A DNA stretch of 64,000 nt. It comes from Psychrobacter sp. MF31 (GTDB taxonomy: Bacteria > Pseudomonadota > Gammaproteobacteria > Pseudomonadales > Moraxellaceae). Shown piece after piece: positions 48,351 through 57,475 of the stretch. A model generated the notes under the pieces. The model did not search any database. It was given only the letters and a program-made list of their open reading frames with translations, and was not told the DNA's origin. Each line of letters opens with the position of its first letter. Position 1 is the stretch's first letter. Made by a program: the position numbers and the translations under genes. The stretch is from assembly GCF_012847335.1 (NCBI RefSeq), contig NZ_JABBDX010000002.1, positions 248,001 to 312,000 of the forward strand. Direction: 5' to 3'.

Positions 48351-50267
48351 TTAATTTTGACCATTTTTTTCTTGGTGCCAAGGCACACCACCAAGCCAAG
48401 CTTGCCAAGCCGACGCAATGTCAGCTGATGCCAAACCATCCGTATCAACCATCGCTTTTCGGAGCTGAACTTGATAAGGCTCATTACTATTGTCGATCGG
48501 GGCTGCCAAATTGACCGTCACGGCAATCAGCTCGTCTCGGCGAAACAGATGGCAACTCATGGATGGTTTTGCGGCATTTAATTCCGCAAATTGTTTGCTA
48601 TCTGCTTTAATCCCATCAATAGCAACGATCACATCGTTTGCCGAAATTCCTGCGTTGGCAGCAATGCTACCTCGAAGGACGCGATTGACTTGCAAACCGC
48701 TTGGGGTTTCGGTCACGCGAAGTCCCCAAGGCACGTGTTTGGCAAATGTATTTTGAGTATCGGCAAGCATTTTGATGCCATTTTCAGCCAAAAGCTTTGC
48801 TATGGGCAATTTATCCACGCCATCCACATATCGCGCTTCAAAATCAAGCCAATCCTGCATAGGTACAAATTGAGCAATCACGCGACCTAAATCTTGGCTT
48901 GAAATACCAAGCTTGGGATATTTTGGCGAAGGCGCAGCTTGTCTGGCTTGATCGTAAAACGCGCGAACCACATCAAATAATCGATATTGCCCCGCCGATT
49001 TTTGGAGCAGCCATAAGTCCAAACACAGCGCCACCAGTGCGCCTTTATTGTAATAACTGATCCCAGCATTTGCCGTATTTTCATCGGCTCGGTACAGCTT
49101 AATCCAAGTATCAAAGCTTGATTCAGCCACGCTTTGATGATCGCGACCAAAGGTTTGATAATAGCGGCTGATTTGATCGCTAAGCAACGTCAAATAACTG
49201 TCCTTATCGATCAGCCCTGACGCTTGCAGCATAAAATCGTCAATGTAGGAGGTGAAGCCTTCAAATACCCAAAGCAGCGGCGTAAATGCCTCACGGCGAA
49301 AGTCCGCCTCAACCATCACATCGGGGCGAACCGTTTTAACCCACCACGAATGAAAATACTCATGGCTACAAAGCCCCAAAAAGCGCTGATAGGCAGGGCT
49401 TGGCAAATCAGGCTCATCAAAGCGCGGCAAATCGCGCCGCGGCGTCACCAGACTTGTTGAATTGATATGCTCAAGACCGCCGTAATCTTGACCGCTGGCA
49501 TACGTCAAAAACGTATAGTCGCTAAATGACGCATGACCAAGCCAGCTGATATAGGTTTGGCAAAGCTGAGTCAAATCGCGCTGAAGCCTTGGCAAGTTGG
49601 CATTATGCCGACCTGATAAAAAAAAGCGGTGGGCAAGCGCCTTGTCATCATCATCTTGAACCACAAAGCCGAAGTGATCTTGAGCTGCAATCTCAAACGG
49701 ATGGTCGATCAGCTCAAAATAAGTGACCGCTGCCAGCTCAAAACAAAGCTTGTGATCGCGCGTTTGATTGGCTTTGAGTCCGCAAGCGATTTTGCATGGG
49801 TCATTTTTTAATAAAAAATCTTCAGGAACGATCAGCGTAACGGCAACGGGTGAATTTTCCTGATCGGTAACCGCAAGCGCAAGCGAGGTAAAATTGCCAA
49901 ATAAGCGCGACTGATCGACATAAGCGGTGCGAACGGACAAGTCATAACAATACACTTCATAAGTGACGGTGACTTTTTGTCCAGCGGTGACTTCTGGCAG
50001 CTGCCAAGTGTGCTTATCAAGTTTGGGGGCACGCCTTAACTCAGCAATGCCAAGTTCATCAACTTGATAAAAAACGGCAGTAATATTGCGCGCAAATTCG
50101 CGGATCAAGTAGCTTCCAGCAATCCAAGTCGGCAGCCAAAGCGTTGGCGAGTCCGCTGTTGCGGTAAATTCAAGTCGGACATCGACCAGATGCTCATTAA
50201 AGCGCGCAAAATCCAGCGCATAATGGATGTCCGTATGAGTATTAGTCAATTGAGTTAAAGCGATCAT
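48351..50267 (-). CDS. M61 family metallopeptidase with PDZ domain
   Basis: This is a 638-residue peptidase of the M61 (glycyl aminopeptidase-like) family. The zinc motif H302-E303-x2-H306 lies in LCSHEYFHSWWVKTVRP, with the downstream glutamate in WVFEGFTSYIDD. The N-terminal beta domain has LWLPTWIAGSYLIREFARNI, typical of the family, and a PDZ domain occupies about 515-590 (WGLRVTETPSGLQVNRVLRGS, then ANAGISANDVIVAIDGIKAD). There is no signal peptide, so it is probably cytoplasmic and trims peptides. The frame runs cleanly from the ATG at 50267. It is divergent from slyD across 289 nt. Confidence 0.92.
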   Translation of the reverse strand: MIALTQLTNTHTDIHYALDFARFNEHLVDVRLEFTATADSPTLWLPTWIAGSYLIREFARNITAVFYQVDELGIAELRRAPKLDKHTWQLPEVTAGQKVTVTYEVYCYDLSVRTAYVDQSRLFGNFTSLALAVTDQENSPVAVTLIVPEDFLLKNDPCKIACGLKANQTRDHKLCFELAAVTYFELIDHPFEIAAQDHFGFVVQDDDDKALAHRFFLSGRHNANLPRLQRDLTQLCQTYISWLGHASFSDYTFLTYASGQDYGGLEHINSTSLVTPRRDLPRFDEPDLPSPAYQRFLGLCSHEYFHSWWVKTVRPDVMVEADFRREAFTPLLWVFEGFTSYIDDFMLQASGLIDKDSYLTLLSDQISRYYQTFGRDHQSVAESSFDTWIKLYRADENTANAGISYYNKGALVALCLDLWLLQKSAGQYRLFDVVRAFYDQARQAAPSPKYPKLGISSQDLGRVIAQFVPMQDWLDFEARYVDGVDKLPIAKLLAENGIKMLADTQNTFAKHVPWGLRVTETPSGLQVNRVLRGSIAANAGISANDVIVAIDGIKADSKQFAELNAAKPSMSCHLFRRDELIAVTVNLAAPIDNSNEPYQVQLRKAMVDTDGLASADIASAWQAWLGGVPWHQEKNGQN

Positions 50268-50556
50268 TATTAAGGCTTATCGTTATTAAAATACCTTATA
50301 GTAAAAGCCTTATGGTAAAAAGGCAACTTGAGCGCTTAAGCTTTTATGCTCATTATTTGTCATTTATTACGAAAATTTTTGCAACCTCACCTTGAAAGTT
50401 AGTATGATCATCTCAATGAATAGGCTAACTGCTTTTCAGTTACTACTTAATTATTCCTAATAAACTGATGATAATTTGACTATTAAGGTGGCTTTTTGGC
50501 TGGCTGATTGGCTTTTTTAGGTTTATTACATTAATAACAACCCATTAGGATCGCTT

Positions 50557-51042
50557 ATGACTACCATTGCAAAGGACACCGCCGTCAAATTTAACTACAC
50601 GTTAACCGACGATGAAGGCAACATCATTGACAAGTCACCTGAAGGTCAGCCACTTGCCTACCTTCATGGTCATCAAAACATCATCCCAGGACTTGAAAAT
50701 CAGCTTGAAGGCAAATCAGCGGGCGAAAAAGTCCACGCGGTGATTGAGCCTGCCGATGCTTATGGCGAGTACCAAGAGCAAGCGGTTCAGCGCGTTCCTC
50801 GCGATAATTTCCAAGGCGTTGATGACATTCAACCTGGAATGCAGTTTCAATCGGAGTCTGGCGGTCATGTGATGCTGGTTACTGTAACTGACGTGAACGA
50901 CAAAGAAGTGACCGTTGATGCCAACCATCCCTTAGCTGGCAAACGCTTAACTTTTGATGTGGAAATCCAAGAGGTTCGCGCTGCAACTGAAGACGAGCTT
51001 AACCATGGTCACGTTCATGGTGCAGGCGGCGTTCAGCACTAA
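50557..51042 (+). CDS. slyD: FKBP-type peptidyl-prolyl isomerase SlyD
   Basis: This is a 161-residue cytoplasmic prolyl isomerase and chaperone. The FKBP part is split by the insert-in-flap chaperone domain: VKFNYTLTDDEGNIID, then LHGHQNIIPGLENQLEGKSAGEK, then the flap insert (PADAYGEYQEQAVQRVPRDNF to VTVDANHPLAGK), then LTFDVEIQEVR. The C-terminal tail is short (HGHVHGAGGVQH), with four histidines instead of the long nickel-binding tail of E. coli SlyD, so a metal role is possible but reduced. AGGA lies 7 nt before the ATG. Confidence 0.93.
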   Translation: MTTIAKDTAVKFNYTLTDDEGNIIDKSPEGQPLAYLHGHQNIIPGLENQLEGKSAGEKVHAVIEPADAYGEYQEQAVQRVPRDNFQGVDDIQPGMQFQSESGGHVMLVTVTDVNDKEVTVDANHPLAGKRLTFDVEIQEVRAATEDELNHGHVHGAGGVQH

Positions 51043-51105
51043 TTAGCGCTCATATTTAACTCAGTATCGTTATAAATAAGTCTCTTTATAAATAAGTGTC
51101 GTTGT

Positions 51106-51136
51106 AAAAAAGCCTGTTCTGATTGCAGGCTTTTTT
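51106..51136 (+). terminator. Intrinsic terminator after slyD
   Basis: AAAAAAGCCTG (51106-51116) pairs with CAGGCTTTTTT (51126-51136), 9-nt loop. Confidence 0.85.
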
Positions 51137-51188
51137 ATTATAAAAAAAAGCGCAATGATGACAAATAACTGTAAATGGTTTAACCATA

Positions 51189-51225
51189 AAAAAGCCGTAT
51201 AACCTCAGTGGTCATACGGCTTTTT
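51189..51225. terminator. Second terminator-like hairpin downstream of slyD
   Basis: A 12-bp perfect stem (51189-51200 with 51214-51225) with a 13-nt loop is bordered by A and T runs. On the minus strand it could end prc transcripts. Confidence 0.75.
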
Positions 51226-51287
51226 GCGATCATCCATCCCTGATTTCAGAAAAATGATAAGCCAATCCCAAGACTTATTTTTTCTGC

Positions 51288-51308
51288 GGGTATCCTACCC
51301 TTTTTTTT
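51288..51308 (+). terminator. Short hairpin with T8 tract
   Basis: GGGTA (51288-51292), loop TCC, TACCC (51296-51300), then eight T. The stem is short, but the shape is classic on the plus strand. No annotated gene ends just before it. Confidence 0.5.
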
Positions 51309-51462
51309 CATCATCCCTAATGAACTTACCTTCCCTGATCTGATGACTGACGTTACAAATTTTACCAATCCCTAGTAAAACGTTTTGTAAGTGAGCCCTC
51401 AGGCAGTGACACCATCATCGCAAATTTAAGCCGTTAGCAATAGAGGTCAAGGCGTCATCTGT

Positions 51463-51480
51463 TGTAAGCAATTGCTTACA
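51463..51480. repeat. 18-bp perfect palindrome next to the prc stop
   Basis: TGTAAGCAATTGCTTACA is a perfect palindrome that lies 3 nt beyond the prc stop codon. It has no loop and no U-tract, so it resembles a protein-binding site more than a terminator. Confidence 0.6.
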
Positions 51481-51483
51481 GCC

Positions 51484-53697
51484 TTATGGCGCAGACGTCG
51501 CCCTAACTGCCGCAGTTGGCTCAGCGCTGAGCATCAAATACGCCGCTTCATTAATATAAGCTTCATCCTCAGGCAACTGTGGCCTGATGCTTGCCTTCAT
51601 TTGGCTGCGCTCTTCAAACTTGGCATCCATTTGCGCCTGATAGGTGCTCCAATTGGCATAAGGGCGCTCGCCAAGCGCTTTTCGGCGCTGATTTTCCGCC
51701 TCAAGCGTTTTTTGCTCAACCAGTTTCATCTTGGCACGGCGGCTGTTGATGTCAAGCTTGATGGGCTTTTTCTCATCTTCCATATCGCGAATTTTATTAA
51801 GCGCGGTCAAATAAATAAACTGCGGATTTTTTTCTTGGCGAATTTTTGATTGCTGATTGAGGGTCGCAAGCGTGGTGGCACTGAACTTGCCTTCAGGCTT
51901 ATAGGCCGCGGTTTTAATGGTGTCCCAAGGTAAGGCATTTTTTTGCACGCGCTCACCAAAGATGGCATCATCATAAATATTGACCAAATTGACGTCAGGA
52001 ACCACGCCTTTGTTTTGGGTACTGCCGCCCGTCACACGGTAAAACTTGCGCTGAGTTAAGGTTGCTGATCCTAATGCTAAATTATCAAGCTGAATTTGCG
52101 CAGAGCCTTTTCCGGTGGTGGTGCTACCAACCACCAATCCACGACCATAATCTTGGATGGCAGCGGCAAAAATCTCACTGGCAGACGCCGAGGCTAAGTT
52201 GGTTAACACGACCATTTTACCGGCGTAAAGCTGAGCGCCGCCGTCATCATCGCGGTAAACTTGAACGTTGCCGCGATTGTCACGAATCTGAACTAAAGGT
52301 CCGCTTTTAATAAATAGCCCAAGCATTTTGGCAACTTCATCGAGCGAGCCGCCAGGGTTGTTGCGAAGATCAACCACAAGACCGTCGATATTTTGCGCGT
52401 TTAAGGCTTTAAGCGCGCGCTCAGTATCGACGCTAACGCTTCGGTACTGCTCACCATTTCGGCGCGCTTGGTAGTTAAGATAAAAGCTTGGAATCTCAAG
52501 AACGCCAATGCGTTTTGGGGTTTTATCAATGCCTGGTCTTTGAATATTGACCACGCGCTGGGTCACGCCCGACTCTTCTTGCTCGATAACATCGCGAACC
52601 ATGCTTACAGTTCTGGCGCTGGCATCTGGGGCGTTTGGCTGACGTACTTTGATGGTGACGGTGGTGCCGCGCTTACCGCGAATGAGGCTGACGATTTCGC
52701 GCGTTGACCAACCGACCACATCGGTCATATTTTTACCATCTTTGGCAATGCCAATAATCAAATCGTTAGGCTTGATTTGACCACTTTTTGCCGCAGGACC
52801 GCCATCAACTAAGGTAACAATTCGGGTATAGTCCGGATTTTTGCGATCAGGGCGGATGGACACGCCAATACCTTCTAGCTGAAGGCTCGATTGAATTTGC
52901 AGTTCGGTAGCTTGGATCGGCGCATAATAGTTGCTGTGCGGATCATAAGTCAACATGGCGGTATTTAGCACCGTTTCCATGATCTCATCATCAGTGAAGC
53001 GCTGCATTTGCTCATGCTGACGCTGCAAGCGGTTAAGCAAAATCTCATTAGCCGAGCGCTTATCATTGCGAACCAAGTCTTGACCCAAGGTGATGTCCGG
53101 ATTGTCCATAAAGACTTTTTCTTTACCCGCCTCATCTTCTTTGCCAAGGGTGATGCCAATCAGCTGAAATTTAAGTTGGCGCGTCCAATAATCGCGCTGC
53201 TCTTTTTGAGTTTTAAAATGAGCAAGCTTTTCGCGATCTAAAATAATGCTGTCGTTTCCGGTCAATTTGACGTTGGATTTTAGCAAGCGATTGGCAAGCT
53301 CAAAATATTCATTGGAGCGTTTGCGGTAGCGCTCAAAAATTTCCACACCAGCTGACAGATCACCGCGTTTTAAGCGATTGCCAAACTCGCTTGCGTATTT
53401 TTGTTTAAACTCATCGACATCCGACTGCAAAAACAGCGTGTGATTGGGATCTAAATTGTCGATATACATGTCCAAAATCTGAGCGCCCATTTTGCTGTCA
53501 AGCGGCTGATTCAGGTAATGGCTTCGGTCTAATAAAGCGGCAACCTGACGCGTGGTCAGCTTTTGCTCGGGGGTGGCAACGAAGCCTTTGGTGTTGGTAT
53601 CAGCAATCGCTGTACCATAACTTTGGGTCAAAATAAGACCAACAACGCCCACGGACGCAATGCTCAGTAACCACTGTGCTGGTTGTTTTTTCATCAT
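51484..53697 (-). CDS. prc: Carboxy-terminal processing protease (tail-specific protease)
   Basis: Prc is a periplasmic S41 serine protease that trims or degrades envelope proteins, including peptidoglycan hydrolases, from the C-terminus. The 737 residues begin with a signal peptide (WLLSIASVGVVGLILTQSYGTAIA). An N-terminal helical domain follows (LLDRSHYLNQPLD), then PDZ (LEGIGVSIRPDR, KSGQIKPNDLIIGI) and the S41 core with the catalytic serine in NLASASASEIFAAAIQDYG. The lysine lies 25 residues later in GSTTTGKGSAQ. A C-terminal helical extension follows. The size matches E. coli Prc (about 680) more than small CtpA. Two ATG codons open the frame. Confidence 0.95.
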   Translation of the reverse strand: MMKKQPAQWLLSIASVGVVGLILTQSYGTAIADTNTKGFVATPEQKLTTRQVAALLDRSHYLNQPLDSKMGAQILDMYIDNLDPNHTLFLQSDVDEFKQKYASEFGNRLKRGDLSAGVEIFERYRKRSNEYFELANRLLKSNVKLTGNDSIILDREKLAHFKTQKEQRDYWTRQLKFQLIGITLGKEDEAGKEKVFMDNPDITLGQDLVRNDKRSANEILLNRLQRQHEQMQRFTDDEIMETVLNTAMLTYDPHSNYYAPIQATELQIQSSLQLEGIGVSIRPDRKNPDYTRIVTLVDGGPAAKSGQIKPNDLIIGIAKDGKNMTDVVGWSTREIVSLIRGKRGTTVTIKVRQPNAPDASARTVSMVRDVIEQEESGVTQRVVNIQRPGIDKTPKRIGVLEIPSFYLNYQARRNGEQYRSVSVDTERALKALNAQNIDGLVVDLRNNPGGSLDEVAKMLGLFIKSGPLVQIRDNRGNVQVYRDDDGGAQLYAGKMVVLTNLASASASEIFAAAIQDYGRGLVVGSTTTGKGSAQIQLDNLALGSATLTQRKFYRVTGGSTQNKGVVPDVNLVNIYDDAIFGERVQKNALPWDTIKTAAYKPEGKFSATTLATLNQQSKIRQEKNPQFIYLTALNKIRDMEDEKKPIKLDINSRRAKMKLVEQKTLEAENQRRKALGERPYANWSTYQAQMDAKFEERSQMKASIRPQLPEDEAYINEAAYLMLSAEPTAAVRATSAP

Positions 53698-54124
53698 TTA
53701 CACCTAGTTGATTGATCCTGTCAATTTATACTTAATTTGTATCGCGGCTTGATGGCTCAAGCTTTTTTAATTCAGTTTTAAATTTATAAAACGATTAAAA
53801 AGCTTTGCAAAAAACCAAAAATAATTGGGAAATTTTTTAAAATGCTAACGCAGATTTATCCTTAGAAAATGCTTTATGGTAGCACAGCGCTTGTATTTTG
53901 ACTGTCTCAAACTGTATCACTAATCTTTCGCAATGGCTGAGATAGCTTTTTATAATGCTAAAATGCCGTTGTTTAAATTCATGATGAATACCGCTTTAAT
54001 CATGGCACTTTTGATGGGTTTCAATGGTCGTGCTAAAAAAATTTGGCAGGCGAATTTTGAGTTGGCATAATGGTTGTGACATTTGATAACGTTAAGTTTA
54101 ATTCATTCAAGTTAGGAGCAGACC
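53698..54124. other. Divergent intergenic region prc / nagZ
   Basis: These 427 nt contain no ORF that I believe. A likely nagZ promoter lies at 54042-54071. The prc-proximal half is AT-rich and should hold the leftward promoter. Confidence 0.5.
54042..54071 (+). promoter_or_regulatory. Putative promoter of nagZ
   Basis: TTGGCA (54042-54047) and CATAAT (54066-54071) are separated by 18 nt, and the ATG lies 54 nt downstream. Confidence 0.45.
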
Positions 54125-55213
54125 ATGACAGGCGCTTTGATGATCGATGTGGCAGGGACAGCGCTGTTATCCGAAGATAGCCAACTTATTAGCCAGCCGG
54201 AAGTTGGCGGGGTGATCTTGTTTGGGCGCAATGTGGCAAACGCTGCCCAAGTTCGCAAGCTTTGCGATGCCATTCGCGATTGCAATCCTGAGATTTTGAT
54301 TGGCGTGGATCAAGAAGGCGGTCGCGTTGCTCGGCTGCGTGAGGGCTTTACCAAACTGCCCGCTATGGGCGCGATCGGAAAATTATTTGATACTGATCCT
54401 GATACTGCCAAAAGCTGCGCCTTTGATTGCGGCTACTTGATGGCTTGCGAGGTGCTGGCGGTGGGCATTGATATCAGCTTTGCGCCGGTTCTTGATCTTG
54501 ATGATGTAAGCTTGGTCATTGGCGATCGCAGCTTTCATCAAGACCCAAAGGTGATTATTACGCTTGCTAATGAGTTTATGCGCGGGATGAAAGCAGCTGG
54601 CATGGCAACGACAGGAAAGCATTTTCCAGGTCATGGGGCGATTGCGCCGGACTCGCACGTCAGCGAAGCTATCGATAATCGCCAATTTGCTGAGATTATG
54701 GCGCGTGATATTCAGCCGTTTTTACAAACCATGCCGCTGCTTGATGCGTTGATGCCCGCTCACGTCATTTTTAGCCAAGTCGATGACCAGCCTGCCGGAT
54801 TTTCTAAAGTTTGGCTACAAGATATTTTACGCGAAAAGCTTGGGTTTAAAGGTGTGATATTTTCAGACGATTTATCAATGGCAGGGGCTAAGATTGCAGG
54901 CGATATTGGCGCTCGCGTGACCGCCGCAATCCATGCAGGTTGCGATTTGGCATTGGTTTGCAATGACCGCTTAGCAGCCCTTGATGCGACTCAAGCCGTT
55001 AAAGCACTGCAACTTTCGCCCTCAAATCGGGTAGCGGCTATGAAAAGTCAAATCCCAACATGGCAAGGCAGCCTTGAAGCCACTTGCCAGCAATTTTCCC
55101 ATTGGCAATCGGCAAAAGAGAATGTTAAGGCATCGTTTTTTGGAGAATCTCAATTCAAAGGTACTAATCAACAAGATAAGCCAATAGATCCAACTCATTA
55201 TTCAGCGTCGTAA
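54125..55213 (+). CDS. nagZ: Beta-N-acetylhexosaminidase
   Basis: NagZ is a cytoplasmic GH3 enzyme that removes N-acetylglucosamine from anhydromuropeptides during cell-wall recycling, producing the signals that can induce AmpC-type lactamases. The 362-residue protein has GGVILFGRNVANAAQV, IGVDQEGGRVARLREGFT, the GKHFPGHGAIAPDSH loop carrying the catalytic histidine, and the nucleophile aspartate in FSDDLSMAGA. The C-terminal 30 residues are a polar tail beyond the fold. AGGAG lies 6 nt before the ATG. The promoter at 54042 and the terminator at 55269 indicate a single-gene unit. Confidence 0.96.
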   Translation: MTGALMIDVAGTALLSEDSQLISQPEVGGVILFGRNVANAAQVRKLCDAIRDCNPEILIGVDQEGGRVARLREGFTKLPAMGAIGKLFDTDPDTAKSCAFDCGYLMACEVLAVGIDISFAPVLDLDDVSLVIGDRSFHQDPKVIITLANEFMRGMKAAGMATTGKHFPGHGAIAPDSHVSEAIDNRQFAEIMARDIQPFLQTMPLLDALMPAHVIFSQVDDQPAGFSKVWLQDILREKLGFKGVIFSDDLSMAGAKIAGDIGARVTAAIHAGCDLALVCNDRLAALDATQAVKALQLSPSNRVAAMKSQIPTWQGSLEATCQQFSHWQSAKENVKASFFGESQFKGTNQQDKPIDPTHYSAS

Positions 55214-55268
55214 TTTTTGACCCCAAAAATTTTAACGACAAAAAATTAATTTGACTGTGATATAACAT

Positions 55269-55300
55269 AAAAAACCACCAAAGCGCTTGGTGGTTTTTTT
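55269..55300. terminator. Intrinsic terminator after nagZ
   Basis: CCACCAA and TTGGTGG pair around a 5-nt loop, extended by A4/T4, followed by a T run. It is shared with the convergent OmpA-family gene ending at 55329. Confidence 0.85.
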
Positions 55301-55328
55301 TGACGTCAATTTACTTACTAATTTTTAA

Positions 55329-57149
55329 CTACGGATTGCTTGTAGTAGTTCCAGCAGCGGCATTGTTAGCGTTTGGCTGGGTAGTCGTTGCCGTATTATT
55401 GATCGGCTTCACGTCAGTTTTTGGAACAGGAAGTGAGCTTTTTGGTGCAGGAGTTGGCACTTCATTTGGGTCGCGAGTCTCTGTCGTACCATTTGTCGTA
55501 CCATTGTTATTCATCGTCGTATCGTTCATGCCACTATTCATATTGTCGGTATTGTTCATCGTGACGTTAGCGCCGCCAGATGTGCCTTCACGCTCGATCA
55601 CCGGAACGTTAGTGCTGGTCGGTGGCATTGGATTCACGCCGCCAATATCAGCAACTTCTACGTTGTTGTTCATCGCAGTTTCATCATAAACGGTGAACTC
55701 AATGCGGCGGTTACGGAAGCGACCTTGATCGGTTGAGTTATCGGCGACCGGCTCCGTCTCACCTTTGCCTTGGATGATTAGCTTGCTTGGGTCAGCGCCT
55801 TTTGACACCATGTAATCTTTCATGGACTGGGCGCGCTCTTTGGATAGGTTCAAGTTGTAAGCTGGATCAGCCGTGCTGTCAGTATGACCGGTAATCAAAA
55901 GCTTCATGTCAGGCACTTTTTTCATGATTTCAACGGCGCGATCAAGAACGGGCTTGTTGACATCAGGAATGATGGCTTTATCGACATCAAAGTGAACAAC
56001 TTGTAAGCTCAACGCACGAGCAACATCACGTGGGTCTGGATTTTCGCCCAAACGGTCAACAGCAATATTTGCCGCTTCAATACTGCGGTCGATCTCACCT
56101 TGTAAATCTAGCGGCTTTTCAGCGGTGACTATCATTGAAGGCGCCGCTGCTTGAATGTCGCTCACTAATTTTTGCAAGGCTGCGGTATCTGGAGCGTTAA
56201 CAACGATGTCATTGCCTTTGATAAAGATGCTGGCGTTAGGAACGTTATTCACCAAAGGTAAAATGCTGGCAAGTTGTCCCGACGCTGGCATATCGGTTGC
56301 AAAGTTGTCATCAACGTCCGCGCGGCACTTGTCCGCATCGCCGCCAAAGGTGCTACTAAGCGCGCTCATGAGAGTACCTTGAAGCGCTTCGTTGCCCACG
56401 TTCATGCGACAAGCGTAAAGCGATCCTGGCGCGTCGCCTGTGGCAAGTCGTAACGAAGCTGGTTCAACATCGGTGACCGCAACAGCTTGACCGTCAGTTG
56501 CCGTTTGTTGGTCAGTGACGACAGGCGTTCCCACCGGTTCAGGATTGTTTTGACAACCGCGAAGCAGCGCCCAAGCCAGCGCCCCTAAAATAATTAAACC
56601 GATAATCGGCAATAGCGCCTTCATAAAGTTGCCTTGCGGCTCTGGCGTTTTTTGTAGGGGCGCGGTGCTGACGGTATCAGAAATGCGCTCGCCCACGGGA
56701 ACCGCCGCTGCCGTTGGCGCTGCTGCAATCATTCCGGCAGGAATCAGTCCTGCTGCCCAAAGCGGGATATGATGCTGATAGCTGTTTAAATTATCATTCA
56801 AAAACTGGGGGACAGGCATTGTTCCTGCCAAGCTTTTGATTTCGTGATAAGCCAGCGGGGCTGCCATGGCAATCAATCCGCGAGCAGCGATGGGATCAAC
56901 GTTATTTTCAGCGGCAAGCTCATTAGCGATTTGCTCTTTATGGCTACCTTCAGTCCAAATTCGGTCATAAAACCCTTGATCGTTATGGGCAATATTTTCG
57001 CTGCTAAAGCGGTTAAATACCTCAGGATCAGCAAGCTTTGCTGCAAAAATGGCATAAAACTGCTCAAGCAGGTGCATTTTAGCAGGCGAGCGGTCATCGC
57101 CAAGCACCGCTGGGCTAACAGTTCGTGTTAAGTGACTGATGATATCCAT
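55329..57149 (-). CDS. OmpA-family envelope protein with cytoplasmic-type N-domain and single TM
   Basis: The 606 residues divide into: an N-terminal helical domain (1-140, DUF937-like by impression, HLLEQFYAIFAAKLADPEVF); an Ala/Pro-rich stretch; one membrane anchor (about 173-191, LLPIIGLIILGALAWALL); a region of about 150 residues with BON-like character (GSLYACRMNVGNEALQ, DIVVNAPDTAALQKLVSDI) and two cysteines; and an OmpA C-terminal peptidoglycan-binding domain (VVHFDVDKAIIPDV, LLITGHTDSTADPAYN, LSKERAQSMKDYMVSKG, RFRNRRIEFTV). A Thr/Asn/Met/Pro-rich tail of about 95 residues follows. It should link the inner membrane to the cell wall. GAGGAG lies 8 nt before the ATG. A paralog without the OmpA domain is next door. 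Confidence 0.85.
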   Translation of the reverse strand: MDIISHLTRTVSPAVLGDDRSPAKMHLLEQFYAIFAAKLADPEVFNRFSSENIAHNDQGFYDRIWTEGSHKEQIANELAAENNVDPIAARGLIAMAAPLAYHEIKSLAGTMPVPQFLNDNLNSYQHHIPLWAAGLIPAGMIAAAPTAAAVPVGERISDTVSTAPLQKTPEPQGNFMKALLPIIGLIILGALAWALLRGCQNNPEPVGTPVVTDQQTATDGQAVAVTDVEPASLRLATGDAPGSLYACRMNVGNEALQGTLMSALSSTFGGDADKCRADVDDNFATDMPASGQLASILPLVNNVPNASIFIKGNDIVVNAPDTAALQKLVSDIQAAAPSMIVTAEKPLDLQGEIDRSIEAANIAVDRLGENPDPRDVARALSLQVVHFDVDKAIIPDVNKPVLDRAVEIMKKVPDMKLLITGHTDSTADPAYNLNLSKERAQSMKDYMVSKGADPSKLIIQGKGETEPVADNSTDQGRFRNRRIEFTVYDETAMNNNVEVADIGGVNPMPPTSTNVPVIEREGTSGGANVTMNNTDNMNSGMNDTTMNNNGTTNGTTETRDPNEVPTPAPKSSLPVPKTDVKPINNTATTTQPNANNAAAGTTTSNP

Positions 57150-57475
57150 AAGAAAACTCCTCGAAATTATTGTTATAAAATAAATGATAATTTTAAAGTT
57201 GACTAAAACCAGTTAAAAATAGCATTTTGCAATTAGAAATTTTAATACTGCAAAACCATTTTTATTATAAAGCGGCAAATTATGACTCGGCTATGAAGTT
57301 GCTGTAGGGCAATTGCTAAGATAAGTAACGATTGAGTGAGCACAAGTAACTATTAGCAAGTATTCTCACATTTTTTTTACAAAAAACCGCCTAAGACTAC
57401 CGTTTTCGCTTAAGCGGTTTTATTTTGGAGGATTAAAAGCTGTTTGAAATAACTTTTAATTATTGAGGATTATAA
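57150..57475 (-). other. Intergenic region between the OmpA-family gene and its paralog
   Basis: These 326 nt hold the terminator of the upstream paralog (57383-57421), and the remaining 230 nt are AT-rich and should carry the promoter of the OmpA-family gene. No ORF or RNA gene is seen. Confidence 0.5.
57383..57421 (-). terminator. Intrinsic terminator after the OmpA-less paralog
   Basis: A 13-bp stem (57383-57395 with 57409-57421) has its one imperfect pair as G-U on the minus-strand RNA and C-A on the plus strand. T runs follow on the minus strand. It separates the paralog from the OmpA-family gene. Confidence 0.75.

Larger units (their letters stand above)
51043..51483. other. Convergent intergenic region slyD / prc with several hairpins
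   Basis: These 441 nt hold no ORF of note but three terminator-like hairpins (51106-51136, 51189-51225, 51288-51308) and two short perfect palindromes (51377-51386 and 51463-51480). The density is more than two convergent genes need. Confidence 0.5.
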
